Shown one piece after another: positions 33,638 to 43,985 of a stretch of DNA of 64,000 bases. Within the stretch, counting starts at the first letter, position 1; each line of letters begins with the position of its first letter. Made by a program: the position numbers and the translations under genes. Source of the DNA: Datura wrightii (taxonomy: Eukaryota > Streptophyta > Magnoliopsida > Solanales > Solanaceae); the NCBI GenBank assembly GCA_035772735.1, contig JASDFA010000003.1, positions 155,819,001 through 155,883,000 of the forward strand. Direction: 5' to 3'. Under the pieces are notes generated by a model. It ran no database searches and was not told the DNA's origin. It worked only from the letters and a program-made list of their open reading frames with translations.

Positions 33638-33655
33638 TGATACCGTTGTCGGGAA
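33638..33655 (+). promoter_or_regulatory. Degraded tRNA-Asp primer site beside element A's LTR
   Basis: TGATACCGTTGTCGGGAA, six bases beyond the LTR end; it matches the tRNA-Asp site TGGCGCCGTTGCCGGGGA at 13 of 18 positions, with changes that are mostly transitions. Confidence 0.5.
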
Positions 33656-33850
33656 TCAGAAATTGATTGTCATTTGCTTGTTTGTTGATTCATATTTGTG
33701 TTGCATCTTGTTATTCTTTTACATTGTTTGTTATTTTTGTTGGCTGAATAACACAAAAGGATGAGTCACGCTAGTGACATCGGTACCGTTGAAAGATTCA
33801 TAGATGATTGTGAATTTGTGAGAAATTGTGAAAGGGTGAGGTACTTATAG
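33656..33850 (+). pseudogene. Start of an Athila-type internal region with a 29-codon gag-like ORF
   Basis: After the primer site comes a T-rich leader and then ATG at 33761 (MSHASDIGTVERFIDDCEFV...), stopping at 33850. Beyond this, similarity to the elements ends. It places internal sequence on the right of the LTR, although the left side of the same LTR also joins internal sequence. Confidence 0.4.
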
Positions 33851-35254
33851 TTATAGGTAGAACTTTGGTGTAGTTTTTAAAAATTTAGGGTTTAAAAATA
33901 AGTTAAGGGCGTGCGTATGTGTGTGTGTGTGTTTGGGGGGGGGGGGGGGAAGGTAGGGGGTTGTAGGGGCTTAATTAGCTATCGGGGAGCCCCACTCCAA
34001 TGGTCCCCAACGGCTACATTTTATTTTTAAAAAATTTAAATTTTCAGTGGGACGAACTAGAATGGCCAATCCGGTATCGGTAGAAAAATTGTTCCATCTC
34101 ATCCCGTGTCCCTCCTAACCCATACTCCCTTATCTAGTTGGCCAGTTAGAATAGGGACAATTGGGACCCAGACCCGGAACGGTATCGGGCTGGACCAGGA
34201 CATTTCGTCTCGTTGGTGAGTCCTAGATATAACCCTAGATATTAATGAAATATAAATCTACTCTTTTTCACATAGTTCAAGATTAAAGGTGACTCTTTAC
34301 CCATAAACAAAAAATGGTTTTTTTAGCTCTTATGTGTTATTTTTGAATTCTTTATATTTTTTTATAAAATAATATAAAATTAAAAATAATTTTATAAAAA
34401 AAACTATAAAACTAATTTGGTTCTACTAATATTTTTAAATATTTAACAACAGAGTATGAGAAAGGTTTGAGATATATTCCACTATAAGTCCCTCAATTAC
34501 TTCTCAAGCCCTAATATTAGTGTCATTATGTGTATCTTTCATGGTTGAGATTCGGTTTTATTTATTTATTTATTTTTTTTTTTAAATTGATGTAAAAATT
34601 TATGTAGCTTATTTGAATGTTGTTAGTAGTAAATGTTTTAAAATTATGTGAATAATCAGTACCAAACTTGTATGGAAACTTCAAATAGAACTGTTATTCC
34701 TTCACCTCTTCTTCTTCTTTCATAAAAGCTTTGTTCGATGTTTGTTAACTAATATTTTATGTCAATGTTCTGATTATTTATATTGTAGGTATCAGGAATG
34801 AGATGAGTTATCATGAGTGAAATAAAATATATGAATAAAATAATTATGGATTAATAATGAATAAATTAAATTGAGATATTATAAATGAAACATTATGAGT
34901 GAAATGAAATTAAGATAGTATGAGTGGATTAAATGAATAAAATAATAAAGTTCAGATATAAAAGTTTGACGAATCTATGTCTATATCTATATATTTATAT
35001 ATAATATAAGAGAGAAATATATATTCAGTGATGTCACGCTCTCTAAGATGAGCATCCATATTTATCTTTTTTTCCTCAAATTTTGACTCTTTTTCTCTAT
35101 TTTCTTATAGTTATATATTTTTAGAAGATGAGAAAATTTAAGTGAAGTGATCTTTCAAAAAGGTGTGTCCTTCTGGTTTATTTGTATCTAACTATCTTTT
35201 GGGTTTGACTTACTTAGAACGGTTTGGTTTAAAAGTAAACTTTTTATCTTTTTA
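33851..35254. other. Non-coding, AT-rich; possible hAT-type remnant
   Basis: No gene seen. A (GT)n then poly-G run lies at 33917-33949. At about 34045-34205 a GC-richer stretch with ATCCGGTATCGG and CCCGGAACGGTATCGGGC resembles the repetitive ends of plant hAT elements; no clean terminal repeats were found. A poly-T/ATTT tract lies at 34559-34582. Confidence 0.35.
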
Positions 35255-35407
35255 ATGCCGATGGTCAAGAAGCTTCTTCGGGCCGTCATGAACTTCTCCC
35301 AGTCCAACTTATTTCATGGATCACACGAGTATCATCAGGAGACCATTGATAATCTCCGACAGACTATGGATAATACTGGTATTCTTTGTGCCTTTATACA
35401 TGCTTGA
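35255..35407 (+). pseudogene. Orphan pyruvate kinase exon fragment
   Basis: 50 codons reading MPMVKKLLRAVMNFSQSNLF and HGSHEYHQETIDNLRQTMDNTGILCAF before a stop. Plant cytosolic pyruvate kinases have a very similar segment near their N-terminus, in the first substrate-binding region (around the conserved SHG of the family). Here the residues before it and after it, including the following KGPEIRTG region, are absent, and the motif FNFSHG has changed to SNLFHG. No intron-exon context or further exons are found within several kb. It is most likely a captured or retroposed gene fragment, not a working gene. Confidence 0.7.
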
Positions 35408-37196
35408 TTCCAAGAGTTTTGACTTTCGAACAAGGTTTTACAAAATTAGCAGATTAAGATGTAAATAGCGTGATTCTGTTTATATCCCTTCAGGCTACAC
35501 CGTGTTGGAACTGCTTCTGCGATTAAGATTGTTACAGTCAAGTAATAATTTTTGACCCGGGTTTTTCTTCTTCTTCTTCTTTTTTTGTTTTGGATTTGAT
35601 TGTTGCAAAACTGAATTACATTTGCTTAATTTGCTGATTCATTTTCTACTTTCTAGAGAAGGAACTTATGACTGACTGGAATTTCACTACTTTTTACCTT
35701 CTTTTGTTATTTGTCTGCTACACCCTATAGACACAGTAATGTAATGAGATATAAATTCTTTATATATTTGCCTTGAAAGGAAAAAAAGAGAGAGAAACAT
35801 ATTCTTCGTCACCATTTTAAAAAAAAATTAAAAAAAAAATAAAGTGAGGTTTTTCACTTTTTCATCTTTTCACCTCAATATTTATGTAGTTCATGAGTAT
35901 GACTATACTGTTCTTTGGTGCTCTAATGAGATTCTTTGGGGAATTTGATTTGGCTTTCAACAAAGTGAGTGTTTCAATTTATGCGGTTGAAATTTTGAGG
36001 TTTGAATTTATAAATTTTGACTGTTTATTCAGATAAAAAAACTTTAACTTTTTCTTAAAATAGAATTTATATATTTGAAAAATACCCATAAAATACATTA
36101 TAACTCAAAATAATTAATAACTTAAAGTATTTAAAAGTCCTATAAAAAGAATTCGATAAAAAAAATTAATCAACTATGAAAATTTCAATTATGCCATATA
36201 AATTAGGATAGATGGAGTAGCCAATTACGTAGATAATTCATCAATTTTGAAATATGATTTGATTTTTTTTTGGTTTTTCCATTAGGTGAGATTTTATTTT
36301 TAATTTAATTTTTTAAATCATAGATTATTCATCAGTTATGTTCCTTATATGCACTGCATTTTCTTTATTTTACATTGGATGAGTCAAGTTTGATTTTGTT
36401 TTTCATTAATTTTTAAAAACTAATATAATTTATATTTATTGTTGTTTAATTTCATCAACTACATAATTTCTTACTTTATGTTTTTTAATTAATTTGTTTT
36501 TCAAAATATATTTCATTTCTACATCATAATGTATGAAGAATTACTGTATTCACCAGTGATATGCAACCCTCTTTTCTGAAAGTTGGAGCTGTAAATAGTT
36601 TCACTTTTTTCTTTTGGCATTCATTTGTCAAACTTATTTTTTTTTTGAACAATTACAATGATTTTTTTATTGCAATAGATATCTTTTGATTAAGACCCGG
36701 GAACAAAATATCTTATATTTATTTGTAGTGATCATATGTTGATTTATTTACTCAACACATACAGAGTAAGTACTATTTATATTCTCTCATTTATGTGCTT
36801 TATTCTCAAAATTTTAAGATGCAATATATTTAATTAAGAATGGAAGGAGAGAGGACTTACGTAAGGCCAAAAGTCTACTAAATATGTCATGTATAAACAA
36901 CTTTCACCTCTAAATACAAGAAATAATAAACGTCATTATTTATAATAATTAATATTATTTATGAACAATATTTAACCAAGGAAGGAAGGTGAGAAGACTT
37001 ACCTTATATTATTTCATAAAGTGGGGAGAAATAGTTTTTTAACTTTTTATAAATTTTTTAAGTTTTATGACCTTTTTACAAGAGATTTTCATTTTTACAT
37101 ATAAGAGATCTCAAAAAGGTCATTTTCTTCAATTCACATTGTAAAAGGGCGAGAGATCTCATTTCCTCCATAAGGTCAGAGTTAATTCTGTTTTTC
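35408..37196. other. Non-coding AT-rich DNA
   Basis: No gene, RNA or clear repeat boundary seen. Homopolymer A/T runs are common (for example 35818-35842). Confidence 0.6.
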
Positions 37197-37212
37197 AATT
37201 GAGAGGATAGTT

Positions 37213-37452
37213 GAAGGAGAGGTAGATCAATAGTAAAGCTATTTTCGTATGACCTATAATTCACGAGTTGAAGGGGAGTCTTAGAACAACGGTAAAGTTG
37301 TTTCCGCATGACCTATAGGTCACGAGTTTGAGTTGTGGAAGCAACTACTAATGTTTGTCTTAAAATAGACTGTCTATATTACTCTCTTTTGAATGCGACT
37401 CTTCTTAAGACCCTGCATGAATACAAATTATTTTATTATCGGGCTTCCCTTT
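37213..37452 (+). mobile_element. Dimeric tRNA-derived SINE
   Basis: Flanked by a perfect 16-bp duplication AATTGAGAGGATAGTT (37197-37212 and 37453-37468). The second unit (from about 37273) has A-box-like TAGAACAACGGTAAAG and B-box-like GGTCACGAGTTTGAG (37318-37332), and a 3' end ATCGGGCTTCCCTTT typical of Solanaceae SINEs. The first unit (37213-37272) is a second tRNA-like head (AGATCAATAGTAAAGC, GACCTATAATTCACGAG). The duplication encloses both, so they moved together. Confidence 0.75.
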
Positions 37453-38962
37453 AATTGAGAGGATAGTTTCTCTAGCTCTCTAGCATTATATAGCTACAAA
37501 AAAGTATGACACTTTTATTTGGATTTATTTCTCTGTTTTATGAAAATGATAAAATAGATTCATTCTAAACTTTACAAACTTATTTATGATAAATAGAAAA
37601 TTAATTTAAACAAAAGACAGGAAAAAATAGGTTTTCCAAACCTACTAGAAAAGCTAACATAATTAGAATCACAAAATTCAAAACACAAGCCAAGATTTGA
37701 CATGTTTGGAACAAAATCAAACTTAAAACAGTGTCCGTTCCTAAACCATATAGGTAGTAGTAGGCATGTCTCTGTCTGACCTCGAGGGAGAATATAAGAA
37801 AGGCTTTGGAGGCATTCGCAAAGATCCGAGTTCACCTTGTAACATCTCTATGACCATACTCATCGAAGGCCTGCTTCCTGGATCCGTTTAAATGCACCAC
37901 AGGCTCACCAGTATCATCTTTTCCGCAAGTTCTTTATCCTCTTCCTTCATAATGCCAGTTAATCCAAGCTCTTCGTCTTGTTCTATTTGTGTGTAAATCC
38001 AGTATGGGAAGTATATTTCACTTGTATGGTCCGCAGCAACATCAATATTTTTCCTTCCTCCAACCATCTCGAGGACCATCATACCATAGCTGTACACATC
38101 TGACTTGTGAGAACTCCTCCAATGTTTTTACACACAATTTCCGGAGCAGTGTACCCAATAGTCCCTCTTGCACCCATCAAAGATATGATGCTTTCCTTCT
38201 TGTTACATAGTTTTGCAAGACCAAAATCAGATATTTTTGGACAAAAGTCTTCATCGAGAAGAATATTGTGAGGCTTTATATCAAAATGCAGGATTCGAGT
38301 ATTGCAGCCGCCATGCAGATACTCCAATCCTCTAGCAATACCAAGTGAAATACTGTACAATGTTTGCCATCCTAGTTGACGATTTGTCCCGGATTTTGCA
38401 TCGTAAATGAACTTCTCTAGGGATCCATTTGGCATGAAATCATAGATGAGAGCTCTGTTTTTATCCTCAAAACAAAATCCTACAAGTGATACAATATTAA
38501 TGTGAGAAGTCCTGCTGATACTTGCCACCTCATTGATAAACTCTTCTCCCCCGCCCTTCGATTCCTTCAAGACCTTGACCGCCACAAGACTCCCGTTATG
38601 CAACTTTCCCTTGTACACACAACCATAGCCTCCTTGACCAAGTTTATTTTTGAAATACTCCGTCATCTTTTTAACTTCAGAATAACTGTACTTGCTTGGA
38701 GCTAGTGATCCATGGTTCTTAAAGAAGGCTTTTACATTTCTGCAATCTTCTCTTCTTGTCAGCTTCCAGAAAATCATGGAATTAAGGGAGCATTTTGTTC
38801 TTAAGTAGAGGAGTAGGACAACTAGCACCCCGATTCCTCCAATAGAAGAAGTAGCTGCTGCTACCAAGACAACAAATTGGAAAATTGTTGTCAATTTTTG
38901 AAGTTGCGCCAGTTTTGCACGATACTATATCTATCAGCATAACAAAGTTAGTTTCTGAAGCG

Positions 38963-39245
38963 AAGGGTGAAAAATACACCTAAAATATCAGATTTTTTGA
39001 GTTTCAAAGCCTAAATTATCGTGTGAGTTTCTTACCTGAACTATTACCAAATGTTTATCAAAAACACATCCATTTTCTACCTTAACGATAGTGATAATAT
39101 TTCAGGTATGAAAAGTGAGCAACTGATAGTTGAGGTGTGTTTTGATAAACATTTAGTGATAGTTCAGATAGGAAAAGTAAACACCTAATAGTTCGGATAG
39201 AAAACTCAAAAAATATAAATACTTTAAGTGTGTTTTTGACCCTTT
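38963..39245. mobile_element. Foldback MITE in the kinase intron
   Basis: About 280 bp with inverted ends: AAGGGTGAAAAATACACC at the left, AAAGGGTCAAAAACACAC read inward from the right. Inside, GTTTATCAAAAACACA on one arm pairs with TGTGTTTTGATAAAC on the other, so the whole element can fold back. No ORF. It lies in the intron just before the kinase exon. Superfamily not assigned; the target duplication is not clear. Confidence 0.6.
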
Positions 39246-39449
39246 ATTCTAGTTTCCGTGAAGAAGGTATGCTTTATCTGTGTGTGTACCGTGTTTACAT
39301 GTAACAGTAACACATTTATAGTAATATGAAATGGAAACTTGTCGCTATACGTAGTTTACCTGCAACTAGAATTCGTTTTGACTTTCTTCTTGCTGCAACC
39401 AAAGCAAATCACGAAAAAGTTAGATCAGTGTTCCACGAGGAGAAGCAAG

Positions 39450-39583
39450 TTATTTTTCTAAATTTTTTTCCTCTGTCATGAAATCATAAGTTATACAGTT
39501 GCCAAAACTGGTAGTGTAAATTGCAAGAATAAGGCCAACAACTCCAACTAAAACTGAACGACACGCAGGAGAGCAATCAGTTT
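39450..39583 (-). pseudogene. Possible second exon of the receptor kinase, short membrane-anchored end
   Basis: After a T-rich stretch ending TTATCAG, the minus strand reads in phase with exon 1: ETDCSPACRSVLVGVVGLIL, a hydrophobic segment, AIYTTSFGNCITYDFMTEEK and a stop at 39452-39450. The phase match (exon 1 ends with one base of a codon) and the cysteine-containing juxtamembrane start support a real exon. If used to its stop it gives a kinase-less receptor; a donor inside it could instead lead to the kinase exon. Not resolvable from sequence alone. Confidence 0.5.
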
Positions 39584-40590
39584 CTGATAAAACAAAATAT
39601 TGTATGACTAGCTTATTGGACATATGACAAGAACATCTACAAAATATTGCAGTATAGAGAAGAATGGCTCAGTATATATATGTAAAATTCACTTTGGGAG
39701 TAAAATATTACCTGTGGAACAAAGAGATTTGTTGTTGCTGTTAGTTAAACATCGACCTCCTTGATAGTAACATTTACTACAATCCTCAGACAGGATCCAC
39801 TGAATTGTATAATTCGCAGTTAAGCGATCAAACAAGCTAATATTTCGAAACCGTGACCTCCAAGTAATTGGCAATTGAATCAGTGAACAGTTATCCGGAA
39901 TATCTCCCTCAGGTGTATCGGAGGAACCTTCCTGTTCTCTATTCAGAATCTTGTAGTATATGCTGAAGCCACTACATTTATTATAGTTCAGATAGTCGCG
40001 AAAATAGTGATCGCTTGTGCTCCTGTTGTTGCATCTGAAAAAGGTAATATTGGGTTCAACGATTCTAAACGAGATAGAAGGAGAACGCGGAAGCAATATG
40101 CTTCGATCAAAAGTGTGGCAGCTGTTTTTAGGCAGTAAGTCCTGAAGCCTACGGTCTAAAACTCGAAAACCATCCTCAAACGGCCGTTGCTTCAGAATAC
40201 TATAATCATTTTCTCCCAAATGAATTCTTGGATACGGAGTAGCATCGCAATCTATGGTGTACAATCCACAATCAGGTTTTGAAGATACAGAAAAAGGAAA
40301 CTTCACATTTCCAAGGCTCCCACATTTGAAATCATTGGGGCAACTACGACTATTTTGGGTTTGATTCTGAGCTTGAGCTGAATGAAAGTTCATCAACTGA
40401 TAGAAAATCAAGAAAACTGACAAAGAATTTAGTGACACCATTCTCAACTCTCTTACTTTAAAATTTACTTAAATACTCCATTAAAGAAAGAGGCAGGGAG
40501 TAAACAGTAATCTCTGCATTTGAGTACAATATCTCTTCTTGCTCTTTCTCTACACCACATATTTACATCTAACCCCTTTAAAGACGCTTG

Positions 40591-40616
40591 TTGACTTGGA
40601 ATTTTCAACTTTGACT
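40591..40616 (+). promoter_or_regulatory. Pair of W-box cores upstream of the receptor kinase
   Basis: TTGACT occurs at 40591-40596 and 40611-40616, 150-175 bp upstream of the kinase ATG. W-boxes bind WRKY factors in either orientation and are common in defence-gene promoters. Such six-base motifs also arise by chance. Confidence 0.3.
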
Positions 40617-40869
40617 ACTCAAGTTTTCGTGTTCTTTAATTTTTACATCTTAAATTAGTGATTTTTAATTTTTATCTTTACAATATATTTAATTAAAATT
40701 TTATGCTCAAAATATCCTTAATCATGACTTAATTTTTATCCTTACAACTCATTTAATAAAAATTTTATACCCAAAATATCTTTAATTGTAACTTAATTTC
40801 ACTAGATAAATCTTTTTAGAGAATGTTTGTCTGAACGCATAAATTAAGTGATTTAATTCGCAAGACATA

Positions 40870-41240
40870 TCTTTATATTTAATATTAAAAAAAATAATTC
40901 ATCAGACACATATTAGCCCTAGAAGGCACAAATTCATATTGTTGAACTTTCGCCTAACGCACAAATTCATGGTACTGAATTTCTACACCTGACACAAGTT
41001 TATGTTATTAACTTCTGCCCCCTTGACATAAGTTCATGTTACTGTACTTATGTCCTAAGACACAAATTCATGTTGCTGAACTTCTGCTCCAGCTCCCAGG
41101 CACAAGTTCATAATGCTGAATTTATGCCTCAAAGCATAAAATTCATGTTGTTGAACTTATGTCATGCTACTAAATTTATGTCTCTAATGCATAAACTATG
41201 TGATCTTATGTCGTGAGACATAACTTATACCGAAATTTAT
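40870..41240. repeat. Degenerate tandem repeat with self-complementary units
   Basis: About ten copies of a 30-40 bp unit built around CACAARTTCATGTTGCTGAA and CTTMTGYCY. Each unit contains AAGTTCA and TGAACTT or close variants, so single units can form hairpins. It ends about 430 bp upstream of the kinase start codon. Confidence 0.6.
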
Positions 41241-42039
41241 GTCTTGTAAATTTTTCTTTTATCTTATTTTTTCCTTTTTTTTTTTGCTATTAAGTACATT
41301 ATTACTCATTTTTTTATCACTTAAAATATTTAAAAATAAAAATTTAAAACTATAAATTTAAATTAAAAAAATTAAAGACCATTTAAAATAAATGGATTTG
41401 TGTGAATAACCCTTGACAACTTGAAGGGCGGCCAAAAGAAGTGGGTGTTTGATTTTTATTTTTCTATTAGTGTGTATCAAAGTAGTTCAGTTTAGCACAT
41501 TTTATTTTTTTTAATTCAGTTTTTTGGTATGAGCTTGATTAATGAACTATTTTTGTACTTGTAAAATGATTTATTTTTTAAAATTAAAAATAAATTATTT
41601 TTATTTTTTTCTAAATTTAAAATAAATTATTTTAAATTTTATGATCCAAAATTTAATTCAAAAGAAACTATTCTAATACCGATGGGCTTTGGGATAGGAT
41701 TGAGTGAAAATTGATCAAAAATGTTTGGGCCTCTAGTGTAGTATTTTTACTTTTTAAAAAACTAAGTTATAAAAGTACGATTGAACCGAAGAATTGATAT
41801 TCTAAAATCGAGAACTAAATAAAATATTAAAGTTTTTTAAAAACTAGAATAAAAATTGAACTAAAGAACCAAAAAATCAAAATCAAAAAGTCAAATTAAT
41901 TCAACTCAATTCAATTAGATTTTTTGATATTTTTACTCACCCCTAATTTTAGAGCCAATTTTGTGCGTAAGTTATGATTCACCTGCATCCGACAACAAAG
42001 AGTCAAACTCTGAACATCCATTAAAAACTTTACTAATAA
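41241..42039. other. Non-coding AT-rich DNA with a possible hAT-MITE end
   Basis: No gene seen. The stretch 41780-41950 (GAACCGAAGAAT, AAGAACCAAAAAATC, ending TTTTACTCACCCCTA) resembles the plant hAT-type MITEs that end in TAGGGGTGAG, but a matching left end was not identified. Confidence 0.35.
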
Positions 42040-42965
42040 ATATAAATAAACAAAGACTCAGGCATAATTTATTTTTATTAAAATTAATACGTCTGAATTT
42101 AGATGCACATTTAAATAATTAAAATATTATCTTTATATTTGAATACCGATTGATTAAGATAATTCAACATCTGAATATGCATTAATTTATTTACTTGTAA
42201 ACATATTAAATATGCAATTCAAATAAAAAATTAATTTAATAACATAAATTTATTATATAATAAAAAATAAAATATTTATATTCGCTAGCGATAGTGAAGA
42301 TGGTTTGTATTGATAGTGGTGGTAATGATTGGAGCTATTGGTTAGTAATAGTGGTGGTAATAGTTGCTAGTAACGATGGTAGTAAAATTGTGATGATGGA
42401 GGTGTTTGGTGTTGTAGTGATTGGCGTAATAGCGGCGATTGATAATTGTGATTGTGATGGTGAAGTTGGTTGATGTTAGTAGTTGATGATATTGATGGAG
42501 GTGGCTAAAGAATGTGTAATAGTTTGACGATGTGTTGGTGACGGTACTAATTGTGATGGTGGAGGTGGTTGGTTGTATGGATTGACTGTAGTGGTGATAA
42601 TGACTGATAGTAATGGTAGAGGTGGCGACAATGGTGACAACGATGACGATGATGGTGACAGTAGATATTGGTAAAGACCGGTAGTAATGATTGGCAGTAG
42701 TGGTGATTGCTAGTGGTTGTTGTGATGGTTGGAGTGGTTGACGACAATAATGATAGTGGTGATTGTGATGACATAGATGGTTAGAGGTGGTGACTAGTGA
42801 TTGTAGACAGAGTGGTGGTGAATATTATCCACACAAATATACCTTTTAATAATATTAAAACTTTGTTTAAGATTTTAATGATTAAAACTTATTCACACTA
42901 AATACGTACTTGAATCTTAATAAAAACAAATGCACTTACGACTTAAGATCTGAACCATTCAAATT
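42040..42965. repeat. GGT/GAT-rich minisatellite between imperfect inverted arms
   Basis: 42290-42835 is a dense mix of GGTGGT, GATGGT and AGTGGT words on the plus strand. It is bordered by AT-rich arms that are imperfectly inverted: TTATTTTTATTAAAATTAATACG near 42070-42095 (first 20 bases shared in form) and the reverse complement at about 42905-42935. This may be a non-autonomous DNA transposon holding a simple-repeat core. Confidence 0.35.
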
Positions 42966-43384
42966 CAAACCTCCCTTAACCTACCTACATTAAAACTTTT
43001 ACTAAATAAATGTAAATCATAACTGGCAAACTCGATAAATTAACTGGGATACGATGGAATCCTGAAATGGAACACATAAACGGTGCCTATGTTTTGAGGT
43101 AAGTTCAAATGTTCTTTTAAATATACTTCTCAGCAATTTTAATTTATTAAATTTGTTGAAGTGAGCATTTTTTATTTCCGATAATATCTATCACTCTGAA
43201 TATTAAATTTAAGGAGAACTACTAAGTTTATACCAGAAACATTAGAAAAGTCCAACCAAATTTTAGAAACCGCAACACTATAAATTAACTAGACATCAGA
43301 AATAAATAAAAAATAACAAAAAATGCATTCAAAAAATTGCAGCAAGCTCCAAAATTATACCAAAAATAGCATTTTCATAATCAA
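42966..43384. other. Non-coding DNA, nothing recognised
   Basis: No gene, RNA or repeat boundary was found. Confidence 0.5.
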
Positions 43385-43985
43385 ACTTTGTTACGACGGT
43401 CCTTTCTTATAATAATATTTCATTATAACAGTTTGATTTTTTTTTAAAATTAAATTTTCGTATCATATTTTACTTCTTCGTAATAATATTCTACCTATAA
43501 CAACATTGACATTCGGTATAACGGTACACTCTTTATAAATTATTCCTCTGTAACAGTTATACTCAAATATTATACAATAATATTTTGTAAGAAATATATT
43601 ATATATAAATATAAATATTAAAATGTTTATGATAGTCATTATTAATGTCATGCACCTAGTAAATTTCAAGTACAAATATCTAAAAGAAAAAAATTATATT
43701 AAAATAGTGCCCACTAGTTATGGTCGTAACTTCATGAGTAAAGACTACTTATATTTCCTCTTTTTTACCTTCACACTTTTTTTAAAAACTTTTTTGATTA
43801 AAATGTTTAACAAATACATTTCTTCTTGGTACATAAAATTACTAAACTAGATTTTTTGTATACTTTTATTTATAACAACTAAATAAAATTTAAACGTCAA
43901 ATATTAATACACATATATAATAACACCTTACTATAATAATCATAAAATTTTCAAATAAATATTATTACAATAACCAGGTTTAACG
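43385..43985. repeat. AT-rich transposon-like tract with TATAACA words
   Basis: Repeated CTATAACAACAT / GTATAACGGTACA / CTGTAACAG words at the left and CAATAACCAGGTTTAACGG at the right resemble a family of short plant inverted-repeat elements with TATAACA(G/A)C motifs. Ends are not sharp and the core is pure AT-rich DNA. Confidence 0.25.

Larger units (their letters stand above)
37741..40441 (-). pseudogene. LRK10L-type receptor-like kinase, broken
   Basis: Minus strand. Exon 1 (40441-39712) starts at ATG and encodes a signal peptide (MVSLNSLSVFLIFYQLMNFHSA), a cysteine-rich GUB_WAK-type wall-binding domain (CGSLGNVKFPF, CGLYTIDCD) and the WAK-associated part (CSKCYYQGGRC). A donor CAG/GTAATA follows. 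The last exon (about 38935-37741) has a membrane helix, then kinase with [29 protein letters not shown] (non-RD), DFGLAK and APE. A one-base loss near 38111-38113 shifts the frame after KNIGGV, and Gln in LVSLWCI(Q)TDP is a stop (37890-37888); downstream sequence to 37741 stays family-like (GSRPSMSMVIEMLQG). Kinases of this kind sit in the plasma membrane and act in defence signalling. This copy would lack the C-terminal lobe. Confidence 0.88.

Noticed and set aside
33917..33949. Long G run (also 45939-45957) as a G-quadruplex switch
   Set aside because: Plain homopolymer next to a GT microsatellite; length in the assembly is unreliable and there is no gene context.
34045..34205. A complete hAT element
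   Set aside because: Only one GC-rich end-like stretch; no matching terminal repeat or 8-bp duplication was found.
40870..41240. A CRISPR-like array
   Set aside because: Units are contiguous and divergent, with no spacers of even length, in a eukaryotic nuclear setting.
42547..42774. A minus-strand ORF rich in His, Ser and Thr
   Set aside because: Produced by the GGT/GAT simple repeat, which lacks stops on this strand.
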